64,000 nt of DNA from Lolium rigidum (Eukaryota; Streptophyta; Magnoliopsida; Poales; Poaceae): contig NC_061508.1 in the NCBI RefSeq assembly GCF_022539505.1, positions 66,411,754 to 66,475,753 on the forward strand, read 5' to 3'. A program made the position numbers and the translations under genes. This document shows, piece after piece, positions 33,442-44,420 of the stretch. Each line of letters begins with the position of its first letter. Position 1 is the stretch's first letter. Below the pieces are notes generated by a model. It made no database searches, was not told the origin of the DNA, and saw only the letters and a list, made by a program, of their open reading frames with translations.

Positions 33442-33767
33442 AGATGTAATGTAAGGCGTTCCTTTTTTGTACCTTATTTGTTATGAATAAAAGATGTCGG
33501 CACCTCGAAACTATCTCGGGGACTGCCTATACTGGAATTGCATGCAATGTGTTTATTTTTTCAGTATACCGGTTTGATTGTTGGACATTTTCTTTTTCCG
33601 GTTTAGTAACGTGCTAAACCTAACGGAGTCTTCGACTTTGTTGTTGTCCGAAACCCGGCTTCATGGCAAGCAAGATAAACCGGAAGGATCTAAACACGTG
33701 AAAAACGCGAAGAGAAATTGAAAACAAACAATCCGAAGAAAGCTTAACTAACCCCGGTCATACCGGC

Positions 33768-35826
33768 TGATACGTCTCCAACGTATCGATAATTTCTTGT
33801 GTTCCATGCCACATTATTGATGTTATCTACATGTTATATGCACACTTTATGTCATATTCGTGCATTTTCTGGAACTAACCTATTAACAAGATGCCGAAGT
33901 GCCAGTTCCTGTTTTCTCGCTGTTTTTGGTTTCGAAATCCTAGTAACGAAATATTCTCGGAATCGGACGAAATCAACGCCCAGGTTCCTATTTTACCCGG
34001 AAGCATCCAGAACACACGAGAACCGCCAGAGAAGGGGGGCAGGGCCACCACACCCCGGCGCGGCCAAGGGGGGGGGGGCGCCCCCCTAGGGTGTGGGCCC
34101 CCCAGAGACCCTCCTGCGCCGCCTCTCCGCCTATATAAAGCCCCTGACCTAAAAACCTCGGGGCGTTCGACGAAAACCACAGAAACCTTCCAAAGCCGCC
34201 GCCATCGCGAAGCCAAGATCCGGGGACGGAGTCTCCGTTCCGGCACCCGCCGGAGCGGGGAAGTGCCCCGGAAGGCTTCTCCATCGACACCGCTGCCATC
34301 TCCACCGCCATCTTCATCACCGCTGCTGCTCCCATGAGGAGGGAGTAGTTCTCCATCGAGGCTCGGGGCTGTACCGGTAGCTATGTGGTTCATCTCTCTC
34401 CTATGTGCTTCAATACAATAATCTCATGAGCTGCCTTACATGATTGAGATTCATATGATGATGCTTGTAATCTAGATGTCATTATGCTAGTCAAGTGAGT
34501 TTTACTTATGTTGATCTCCGGAGACTCCTTGTCCCACGTGTGTAAAGGTGACGGTGTGTGCACCGTGTGGGTCTCTTAGGCTATATTTCACAGAATACTT
34601 ATTCACTCGTTGAATGGCATAGTGAGGTGCTTATTTATATCTCTTTAAGATTGCAATATGTTTTGTATCACAATTTATCTATGTGCTACTCTAGTGATGT
34701 GTTATTAAAGTAGTTTTATTCCTCCTGCACGTGTGCAAAGGTGACGAGTGTGTGCACCGTGTTAGTACTTGGTTTATGCTATGATCATGATCTCTTGTAG
34801 ATTGCGAAGTTAACTATTGCTATGATAATATTGATGTGATCTATTCCTCCTACATATGCATGAAGGTGACGAGTGTGCATGCTATGCTAGTACTTGGTTT
34901 AGTCTGTTGATCTATCTTACACTAAAGGTTACTAAAATATGAGCATTATTGTGGAGCTTGTTAACTCCGGCATTGAGGGTTCGTGTAATCCTACGCAATG
35001 TGTTCATCATCCAACAAAAGTGTAGAGTATGCATTTATCTATTCTGTTATGTGATCAATGTTGAGAGTGTCCACTAGTGAAAGTCTATTCCCTAGGCCTT
35101 GTTCCTAAATACGCTATCGCTGCTTGTTTACTTGTTTCTTCGCGTTACTACTGCTACATTACTACTGCTTGTTTACTCGTCCCGGGCAAAGCACTTTTAC
35201 GGTGTCGTTGCCGTTGCTACGCTTATTCATACCACCTGTATTTCACTATCTCTTCGCCGAACTAGTGCACCTATTAGGTGTGTTGGGGACACAAGAGACT
35301 TCTTGCTTTGTGGTTGCGGGGTTGCATGAGAGGGATATCTTTGACCTCTTCCTCCCCGAGTTCGATAAACCTTGGGTATCCACTTAAGGGAAACTTGCTC
35401 GCTGTTCTACAAACCTCTCGCTCTTGGAGGCCCAACACTCGTCTACGAGAAAGGAGGGGGAACGTAGACATCGGTTACTACTGCTTGTTACTGTGTTTCA
35501 TTGCGTTACTACTGCTGCAATACCACCACCATCAACTACACGCCAAGCACTTTTACGCCACCGTTGCTACTCGCTCATACTTATTTATACCACCGTATTT
35601 CACTATCTCTTCGCCGAACTAGTGCACCTATTTGGTGTGTTGGGGACACAAGAGACTTCTTGCTTTGTGGTTGCGGGGTTGCATGAGAGGGATATCTTTG
35701 ACCTCTTCCTCCCTGAGTTCGATAAACCTTGGGTATCCACTTAAGGGAAACTTGCTGCTGTTCTACAAACCTCTGCTCTTGGAGGCCCAACACTGTCTAC
35801 AAGAATAGAAGCTCCCGTAGACATCA
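33768..35826 (+). repeat. Solo LTR (2059 bp) with TSD CCGGC
   Basis: Starts TGATACGTCTCC, ends GTAGACATCA, flanked by CCGGC at 33763-33767 and 35827-35831. The first 250 or so bases resemble the LTRs of Elements 1-3, then it diverges, so it is a related but distinct family. A TATATAAAG box lies at about 34132-34141. No interior or second LTR is present, consistent with LTR-LTR recombination. Confidence 0.9.
35112..35826 (+). repeat. Tandem duplication of the LTR 3' end, about 357 bp
   Basis: Copy 1 (about 35112-35472) and copy 2 (about 35473-35826) share long identical runs, such as the stretch starting TCGCCGAACTAGTGCACC at 35254 and 35611. Both end in GTAGACATC. The LTR terminus is therefore present twice. 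Confidence 0.85.
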
Positions 35827-36239
35827 CCGGCTTTTTGTGAAAAATTTCGAATTATTTCTAAGTTCAAGAAAGTGCTTGCTTGGCAAAAGAACTTTGAGTC
35901 TCATACGCCAAAACACCCAGAGAGGTAGGCAGAGCCAACGCAAAAGAACGAAGCGTGCATCAGATTGGATGCGGAAACAAATCCGGAATCTTCACGAGGA
36001 AGATCAAAGCAAACCGAAACAAACCGGAGAGATCATAATAACGCAACTACAGACTTAATATATAAATTTACCAGCCTACATGTTAAATAAGGTAGCACGT
36101 CCAAAAGGACTTAAAGTATTGTGTTACATCATCCACCCCGGCATACGGGAGGCAAATTTAACTGGCATTGTTTTAAGACAATCACAGGATCAAGGGGTCT
36201 GGTACAGAGGACCGGAGTCCTCAGGAGCTGGTTCAGGGT

Positions 36240-39200
36240 TCACGGGAGCTTGTGCTTTGGGGGCAGCAGCAGATGGTTCAGGAGCACCGGCAGCAGGAAC
36301 TTCTGGCACGTCCACCTCGGCCTCAGCATCGCCCTCTCGGCTTCTTCTTCCTCTTCCTCTGCGTCGGAAAATTCCTCAACGACGTCGGCAGGAGGAGGGA
36401 TAAAAGTGCTGGTGCTGGCGTATTGGGCAAGGCGATAGGCGCGATCGCGACGCTTGGCGGTTTTCTCTGGGACGGTGTCCGTCGGAGCTTCGCCGCGCAT
36501 GTTGTGTAGCGCGCCCAAGTCCAGGCCCTCGTACCAAGAGCACGCGAAGCGGATCGCAGTATCGGCTCCAGCGCGAGCGGAGGAGTGGCGCCACTAGCCG
36601 CCGGCTGGCTTCGTGGATGAGGCGTTCAACGACAGTGTCGATGCTCTCCGGAATAGCCTCGCCAGGCCAAAGGCACTTGAAGACAATTGTGGCGGCTTTG
36701 GGCAACAAGCCAAGGGTGCAATCAACTGTGCGCATATGCGTGATCCTGAAGAACAGCGCAGTGAGTTAGCAGTCCAGGGGAGGTTGGCATCCACCACCTG
36801 TTCGACCCGGAGTTTGCTGACAGCGGCCTCGGCGCGCACCTTCGAGTCCGGAAAGAACCCTGGGCGGAAGATTGAGAAAGCAAGTGTAAGAACTAACCGG
36901 AAAGAACAAACCGGAAAGGAAGAAGAAACTCGTTGGTAAAAACTCCAAAGCTTATAAGCCAGAAAACAGAGAACTTACGGACAGCCTTGGCGTCGGTATC
37001 TTTGATCATCTCCTCAAGGTTGGTGAGGTACTCCTGGACCGACGCGAGGTGCTCCTTTCCGTCCTGCTACTGCTTATGCGCCTCCTCTAGCTCGCGGCGA
37101 AGCTGCCCCTCAGTTTTGGCAAGATGTTTCCGGGTCTCCTCAACCTGGGTAGTGCCGGCGCTGATGGCCGCCTTCAGGGCCTTGGCGTGCTGAGACCCAG
37201 CCTGGATCAGTTGATCCTTCAGCTTGGCGGCTTCCTCCCGCTGGGCCTGGAGCTCGCGCTGGTGCTTGACAGTGAGATCGTCCGGGGCAGCTGCAATCCG
37301 GAAAGCATGGACTTAGCAAAAAAGTTTGCGAGCGAAAAACAAACCGGTCAGCGCGGCTTACCCTTGAGCGCAGCGACCTGGGCAGCGAGGTCCTCTGAGG
37401 AGGCTTCCGGCAGTGCTGCTGCATAAAAAGAGTTGCTTGGTAAGAACTTGACAAAAGCAATTACCGGTACAAAAGAAGCCGGTGGTTCGGGCAGAAAAAT
37501 GCCTCGCTGAGGCCGTGGTGCTCCCACAACAGCTCCTCGAATATCTGCTTGCGGTTGTCCAACACGCTCTATAGAGAGAAAAATGGTGTGAGCTATGCCG
37601 GTTTTTTGCAGTTTCGCGCTAAGTACTTTGTGCTTAACCCGAAACTCGGGGACTAGCTATGCCGTTTTTTTGCAGTTTCGCGCTAAGTACTTTGTGCTTA
37701 ACCCGAAACTCAGGGACTAGCTATGCCGGTTTCTTGAGGAGAGTTTGCAAGTTTTCTAAGGAAGTTTCGCGCTAAGTGATGCGCACTTAACCCGAAACTC
37801 GGGGACTGAGGATATACCTATGGGTTTTCAAAGGGAAAAGGTTCCGATATAGAGGAAAAATGTGAAATCCGGAAAGAGATCTTACCACCACGTTACCACT
37901 GGCATCATTCCAGGCGTTATCGAACTCCTTCACCGCGACTTTGAGCCGGCTGAAGTGCTGGACTGTTGACCTCTGGCCGCGTAGGTCGACCTTCGGCTTG
38001 CCATCCTTCCCAACACCAAGAGTGGCATCGGAAAGGTCCGCAAGATTCCAGCGCTCCACCAGCTGCTGGAGCGCGCCCAGTGACGCGCCGTCGCGTGTCA
38101 GCTGCACGACCCGCCCAAGTTGGGCCGAGACCTTCTCGCCGGCGACGACAGCTACGCGCCCGATATGAAGGGTTAGGCTCTGCGCCTGGGGCTACGCCTG
38201 GCAGCTGGAAGCGGGCGCGACCGTGGCCTTAACCGCTGCGCTCAGTTGCTCCGCAGTCACCATCGCGTCGGATGCGGGGTCCTGGCGCGGCGAGGCAGGA
38301 GCCTTGCCAGCGGCTGCGGGCGTTGGTGCCGCTGTGCGGCTGGCGGGTGGAGGCATAGCTGCAGCGGCTTTGGAGGGGGAGGCGGTAGCCTTCTTCTTTT
38401 TCTTTTCCTGGACGGACGGAATCAAAGGTTCCGACCGCTCGGCATCTTCTAAACCGGCGCCTATGTGTCTAGCGCCGGTGTCTTGTTGGTCTAGAGGGGA
38501 GGTGAGTTTCTCCTCCGCGCGGTGATGAGGCGATTTGGGGGCCGCGCGCCCCAAACTTGTGGTTCCTCCCCGGAGGGAGGATGAAGATTTGCCGGCACCA
38601 GAAGGTACCAGACTCTGAGGAGGAGGGGGAGAAGCTCTCCCAGCGTCTGCGGAGGCCTCCGGCCTCATTCTGGTGGCGCTCCTGGTGAGTTCCAGGGCGG
38701 CTCTGAGAAAGAACGAAAAATTAGCCATGAGAAAGGAAAGATACCGGATGCTAACCCGAAAGCAAATAAAAATGATTCTTACCCGGAAGAGGTCAGGATC
38801 CTGCTCTTCGGGTTCCGCCCAAGAGGCCCAAGGGCGGACTTCTTCACCCGCTTAGCAGGAGGGGCGCCGCTGGAACCGGCCTCAGCTGTTGGTTCCGGAG
38901 CCTTCCTGGTTCGCGAGGCCCCGGCCTGGGCCTGAGCCTTGTTCATCCATTTAGGCCCCACCTCAGCGGAGATGGGGGTGACGCTCTCCAGAACCTGGGG
39001 GTTCCGGTCAGCTGAATCTGGTTTCACGAAGAGAAATCTATAAGTCCGAGGAAGCGGAAAAAGTACCTCAAGAACAAGAAGATCATCATCACTGCCAGAG
39101 CCGTTGTCCACGTTTGAGGCAGAAGAGTTACCGGGGCGCGAGGTGTGAGTCCGGCCCATCTTGGACTTGCCGGAGACGTACGGGTCAGGATCGTCCTGGT

Positions 39201-39778
39201 CCTAGCGGCGCTTGCGGCAAGGTTCTCGTACCTCGACAGCAACGCGGGGGAAGCGCTCGAGGGCCTGAAAGAAAAAGAAAGCAAGTTAGTTATACCTCAA
39301 AGGCCTACCGGAAACATCAACCCGGTTTCCCAAGTTCTTACTGCAGCAGAAGGAGGATTACTGAAGCTGAGGGGACGAAGGCCCCAGGACCAATCTGCCG
39401 GCATCTCGGTTTGGCAAATCTGTTTGGCTTTAAGGACCACGTCAGATTTGCTCAAACCAAAGCTGGTGATCCTAGTTAGATCCCTGCGGCCGCTCATCTG
39501 GCCTATCTTGTGAATCCGGCATTGAAGGGGGAGAACCCGGCGTGAGATGAAGGCGCGGATAATATCATCGGAGCAGATGTCAGTGTCCTTGTTAAGCTAT
39601 TCCATGAACCGGACAATCCGGTTGGTTTCAACATGCGTGTTTCCCGTATTGTGCCTCCAGTTGGCCCGCGAAGGCGCTCCGGGAAGATAAGCCGGGAGAT
39701 TGATAAGATCGGCGGCGTCGGTGTTCTTGACGTAGAAGAAGGTTTGTTGCTGAAATGACCCAGCGTATCGCTGCATGG
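36240..39778 (-). pseudogene. Antisense ORF of the Tat-type element (putative gypsy type transposon domain)
   Basis: Minus-strand pieces read from right to left: FFYVKNTDAADLINLPAYLP, IRAFISRRVLPLQCRIHKIG (bridged), MSGRRDLTRITSFGLSKSDV, and AKQICQTEMPADWSWGLRPL. After gaps come PKWMNKAQAQAGASRTRKAP, an Ala/Pro/Lys-rich middle with VQEKKKKKATASPSKAAAAM, then MRTVDCTLGLLPKAATIVFK, LWPGEAIPESIDTVVERLIH and RAYRLAQYASTSTFIPPPAD. These match the antisense protein found downstream of pol in grass Tat elements, as I remember it. Function is not established. Several introns or frameshifts are needed. The N-terminus is cut at 39778. Bases 35832-36239 before it are non-coding. Confidence 0.7.
37591..37808. 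repeat. 64-bp tandem repeat with an internal hairpin
   Basis: Units begin CTATGCCG at 37593, 37657 and 37721; the third is longer. Each holds AGTTTCGCGCTAAGTAC...GTGCTTAACCCGAAACT, whose ends AGTTTCG/CGAAACT pair. It lies in a non-coding gap of the antisense ORF. Confidence 0.85.
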
Positions 39779-42700
39779 TGTAGTACACAAGTCGTTGACA
39801 TAACACAAGTGAAACACCGTTCCACTCATATTACATATCTCAGAGTGGTACAACAGAAACATATGCGAGTCCAAGGTATGTCTATAGAAGGATACAAAAT
39901 CTGTTTACATAAGATCAACACAGCCTCCTACTTTACAGTGAGGTAAAACTTCAAATAAAACTCCAGAAGAACGACTCGTAGTCTAAATTATTGCTAACTC
40001 AAGCTTAAGAGCTAATTGGCTTGCTATAGAAATCTAGCTACTTAGGTGCTAGGATTAGGGAAATGGTTCCCTTCTAATGCTAGACTAGGTTTCCACTCTA
40101 GCTAATGCTCGAAGTTGACTCCATTGACTTCTTTGATTGGATTCTTTATCTTGTTGCAGTTGACTCCTTTGTCTTCGAGTTCCACGGTAGTTTCTCCTTC
40201 GGTGCCTTGATCTAAGAAGGGGGTTCAAATGGGAGGGAATGAGTACGAGCGTACTCAGCAAGTTCATATTAGGAAATAGGTGTATCATGCACTAGCTACA
40301 GCCACAGACCAGAAAGTCATAGGCGAATGCAAGTTTTCATAATCATTTCTTCAAAAGGTTTATTTTATTCTGAAAACTATGCCCGTCAGTCTTCACAGGT
40401 TGAACAGAACTTCGTGGAGTTCCTTTCCTGCCGCGTTCGCAGTTCCCTTCCCGAAACAGGGAGTGACAGCCACAATTTTGATACCCTCTGCAGAGGTGCG
40501 TTACTTTACCCCATAAGAGAACTTATCCTTGTTGCCAGCCAGGAGTATATCCCCGTCCACACTTCCTTTGGTGTGAGGCCCAGTATAAGAACCAAGCCAA
40601 TCACTGCCTTCTCCGCGACCCTGCAAACCCACCCTTTTGTCCAACCGTACACCCCCAGTAGACATCTCCCGATCATACGGCTTTACTCACGGTGTACTTT
40701 GGACAATCCATCATAGACCGTAGAGCTCGTCATCCACACGGATGGAGATTTAAAAGGCTATCTCAACCTACGGCAGTGCCTCCAACACCCCGCAGCTCTA
40801 CCAGTCCGTTGGCGTGCGGAGGGAAAAGATACGACTGACTTCCCAGCAGCCATTGTAGATCTTATGGATAACGCAATATGTACGGCGCTAGAATCACTGG
40901 ACGGCATTGGTACTTAGTCCTAGATTAATAAAACCCGTGCAATGGAACCTCCACCATATCAACACATACCATGGTTCCATTGCCCACCACATAGTCATAT
41001 TCATAATTGTAAAATAATACTTTGCTTTTTAATGCATGAGTGATAAGTATAGTACTTTGCATATAGATTGATAAAAATAATCAAATGACATGAGCAAGCG
41101 ATGAACTTGCCTTTCTTGACTGCAAGATTATGCAGGCAAAAGCTTCGATACGTGAGAACTCCAAATGCTGAAATACCATCATCGTCCGGTAAGGACAATG
41201 CTTAAAGAACGAGCAAAGATGCTATAATGCATAGTATGAGATGCAATCGTCCCGAGCGTAACCTAATCTCGATGATTTAGGATGTATGAGTTGTAAAGAT
41301 TTCTTTAGGGTTGGTTGCACTTTTAGAATGGTTCTCAAACAAGGTTCTTATTAGGGTTTGGTTATATTAGCATCATAACCAAGTGATATAAGACATCATA
41401 ACAATCATACATATAAAGAATAGTGGTGGAATAATATGTAAAGAACAGTTGTCAATTTTAAGTTCTACAGAACATGGTTGATGATTACTTATACTATACT
41501 TCAAAAGAATAACTTTTGAAGAACATGTTGTTTAAGAAATAATGAGTATTTCAAAGAAGGATTAGGCTTCTAAGGTTTGATTGACATTTGTACTTCAAAA
41601 GAATAACTTTTGAAGAACGAGGTTAAATAAGAACAAGAACTATTAAAAATAGGAGCTATGGCTTCTAGGGTTTACTATTGGATTCATTTAGTTTTCTAAT
41701 AGGAACTAGTTGGGTTCTTTCATAGAATGGGTTTCTATATAGCAAGTATTGGCAGGTTTATTACCATGGTTTCCCATATACATCATATCAAAGGATGGTT
41801 ATCAAGATGGTTCTATAAATTAGCTATTAGGGTTTACTATGGTTTCACAATTGCTTCACTAAGTAATCTCTACTTGCTTTTAAACTAGATGGTTTATTAT
41901 TTCTTTAATAGGGTTTAGTTGGATAGGAGCATGTGTTGTGAATTGCTACACAAGGTTGGTACTAGGGTTCATCATTATGGTTCTACTAGGGTTTGATGGT
42001 TGAGGTTGATTCTAATGGTGTGATATATAGGAGTGGTGATCAATGGTACTAATCCAATTAACAAGTTAGGGTTTGCATCTAGGTGGCATTAGTGGATCAT
42101 ATAGGTGTTAACTAAAAATAAAGACATGACATGATGGTCTCCTGTTAATTGTACCTAGTTTTATTTTAGTGGATCATGAGTATGCACTCATTGGTTGTTT
42201 ATTAAGTTTCTACATATAAAGGTGAAGTGGATATGATCACATGGGTTAAACCCCTAGGGTTTTAGGTTTGCAACTACTATGGATGAACACATGAAATAAA
42301 GAGATCAAGCTTCTTATTAATATTAGAACTAGGGTTTCTACATTGATACAATTCTTGAACTAATAATTGACAATAGAGATGTGGTCACTAATTACTTTGA
42401 AACAAAATTAATAATGGTTTGATACTTTATTAATTTTCACAAGAATTAATATTTAGGGTAACTCCTATTTAGGTTTAATTGAGAATTAGGGTTTAACAAT
42501 TGTGATTAGGTTTTAAAATAATTAAATTGTTACTCAAATATGTTTAAGTAAACAATTGTTGGGCTACCAAATTAATATTGTCTTTTAATATTTTCTTGAG
42601 TTATTACTATTTACAGAAAATAGAAAATAGTAATATGCAAATTAGGGTTTATGAATTATCACAAATATTTAAGTAAATGAAACATGATAATAAAACTAAA

Positions 42701-43000
42701 CTTAATATTTTATTTAGTTACTGAATAACTAATATTTAATTTTGAACTTAACTAATTTATTGAATTCAAATTGTGTTTTAAAACAATTGAAAAGGCATAA
42801 TTAATAAAGTTAAAAATAAGTGAATTTTTATTTTGACAGACATTTTTGTTTTATATTTTATTTGAATAGATTTTATTTTTGTGAGCATTTTGATATATTA
42901 TTCATAATTTTTTGAGTTGAAATGAATTTTATACAATTTTGCAAAGTTTTAGCTATTTACTGGAATTTGAAATTTCTCCTATAAATGTTGAAAGAGTACC
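39779..43000 (-). mobile_element. Probable long LTR of another retrotransposon, reverse orientation, right end uncertain
   Basis: Begins TGTAGTACACAAG exactly where the Tat antisense ORF is broken (reverse sense: an LTR ending CTTGTGTACTACA). The reverse strand shows CTGAGTACGCTCGTACTCAT and a long non-coding AT-rich part with many AGGGTTT runs. These features recall very long LTRs of grass Gypsy elements such as the Tekay/Del type. No protein domain, partner LTR or target duplication was found, and the right limit could lie anywhere from about 42.9 to 43.3 kb. It may be a solo or truncated LTR. Confidence 0.45.
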
Positions 43001-43099
43001 CATCCAACCAGACCATCTGAAAGGGGCAAATTCATCCCGTCCACCCGTTTTCACCACTACAGTAACACTGCCCACCCACTTTTCACCCTGGCCGTCGGA

Positions 43100-43800
43100 T
43101 CTGGTAACTTTTTTCTCACTCCTCTATCTTCCAAGCAGGTCCATGACATGTGGGACCATCTATGTGTGCGGTCCAGCAGTCGGAGGCAGCCATCAGCGCT
43201 CGTCCGCGTCGCTCGTTTCATTCGTCGGTCAGTTGAGCAGTGAAAATCCTAGATCGAGATTGGCCCTCCCCTCCCCCAATCCACGCCCCCTCTCTCCACC
43301 CCCAATCAGACGCCCCGACGGTGGCGGCGACTAGAACGGAACGGGTCGGCGGCAATCAGGACCGTCAGATGGGGTGAGGTGGTGGTCTCACCCGGCCGCC
43401 GGTGCTCCAGATCGAGGCGGAGGACGACGAAGCGCGGTGGAAGCTCATGGCGGCTGTCGTGCGGCCGACTTCTTGAGAGCAGAGGAAGAGGGCGAGGCTC
43501 GGAGGAGCATGGGAGGAGGCGGGGTGCCGCCGACGCAGAGGAGGAGCCGGAGCAGGGAGGTGGAGCAGGGAGGAGGAGCCGGAGCAGGGAGGGCAGGCCA
43601 GCCGGCGCTCCTCCGCGGCCAACGAGTGCAGCCGCGCAGCGCCGCCGCTCTTCTCTATGTCTAGGGAGCGCGGGTTGGCTCAACCGGAGGACGGCGGGCA
43701 TGAGCGAGCGACGGCGCGCGGGGAGGAGGTACGTGTGGTGGCTGGACAAGCGGGCGAGGATGACCAGGCCACAGCAAGATTCACCTTCAGGTTCTTCTCA
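43100..43800. other. GC-rich island, possible promoter and first exon
   Basis: Abrupt GC rise after 43 kb of AT-rich DNA, with CCATGACATGTGGGACC-type promoter motifs at about 43140, CT-rich leader sequence, then overlapping low-complexity ORFs on both strands. A splice-donor-like CTTCAG/GTTCTT occurs at about 43790. No protein family is recognised. It may be the start of a non-coding or decayed gene, or the GC-rich part of the neighbouring LTR. Confidence 0.35.
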
Positions 43801-44007
43801 TCTCTTCCTTCCAATCCTAAAGTTTTTCCTCTCCATTCTTCTCTTTGCATCTCTGGCCAGAGATGATTTGATCCATCCCGCGCGATTGAGATTTCCGTGT
43901 CTTGCTGCCGTGATGAGCTCTGATCTCAAATAGTGGTGTGGAAATTCGGTGGTTTGTAAGAGGCAGCAACAACGCATCTTTGCCATTATCAACCTGTAGA
44001 TTTTGTA

Positions 44008-44420
44008 CTATATTAGTTTGAAGATTGCGTAGGATCGACAAGAATTTGGCAAAATATGGAGTGGTAACTATCAGCTCCATAATTCACATTGATGTGTGAC
44101 ATGAGTGGTAACTGATTTGGTAGTATATTAGTTTGAACATTGCATCGGATCTACAAGAAAGAGGCAAAATATGGAGTGGTAACTATCAACTCCATAATTC
44201 ACATTGATGTGTGACATGAGTGGTAACTGATTTGGTAGTATATTAGTTTGAACATTGCATCGGATCTACAAGAAAGAGGCAAAATATGGAGTGGTAACTC
44301 CATATTTCGCATTGATGTGTGACAGGAGTGGTAACTGAAATTGATTCATCATTTTCTATTTTAGTTGTAACTCCATATTTCGCATTGATCTGTGACAGGA
44401 GTGGCAACTGAATTGATTCA
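44008..44420. repeat. 115-bp tandem repeat
   Basis: Copies of GGCAAAATATGGAGTGGTAA plus TGATTTGGTAGTATATTAG recur with the second motif at 44114 and 44229. A more diverged first copy starts near 44008 and shortened ones lie to about 44420. Confidence 0.85.

Larger units (their letters stand above)
7801..39778 (+). mobile_element. Tat-type Ty3/Gypsy retrotransposon, 5' truncated, split by three later insertions
   Basis: The parts in order are: RT/RNase H (about 7803-9728), integrase N-terminal and core (16927-17588), integrase C-terminal part (32828-33441), a non-coding gap, and a long antisense ORF region (39778-36240). A downstream antisense ORF is a known trait of the grass Tat lineage. 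The 5' LTR, gag and protease are missing, the join to the left CACTA being at about 7800. The 3' LTR is not seen because another LTR-like block starts at 39779. Element 1, Element 2 and a solo LTR each sit inside it with perfect 5-bp target duplications. Confidence 0.75.

Noticed and set aside
39774..39778. CATGG as target duplication of the LTR-like block at 39779
   Set aside because: No second CATGG preceded by CA was found at a plausible right boundary.
43306..43933. Overlapping 85-184-residue ORFs on both strands as protein genes
   Set aside because: Low-complexity Arg/Gly/Glu products from a GC-rich island; opposite-strand ORFs of equal quality show it is compositional.
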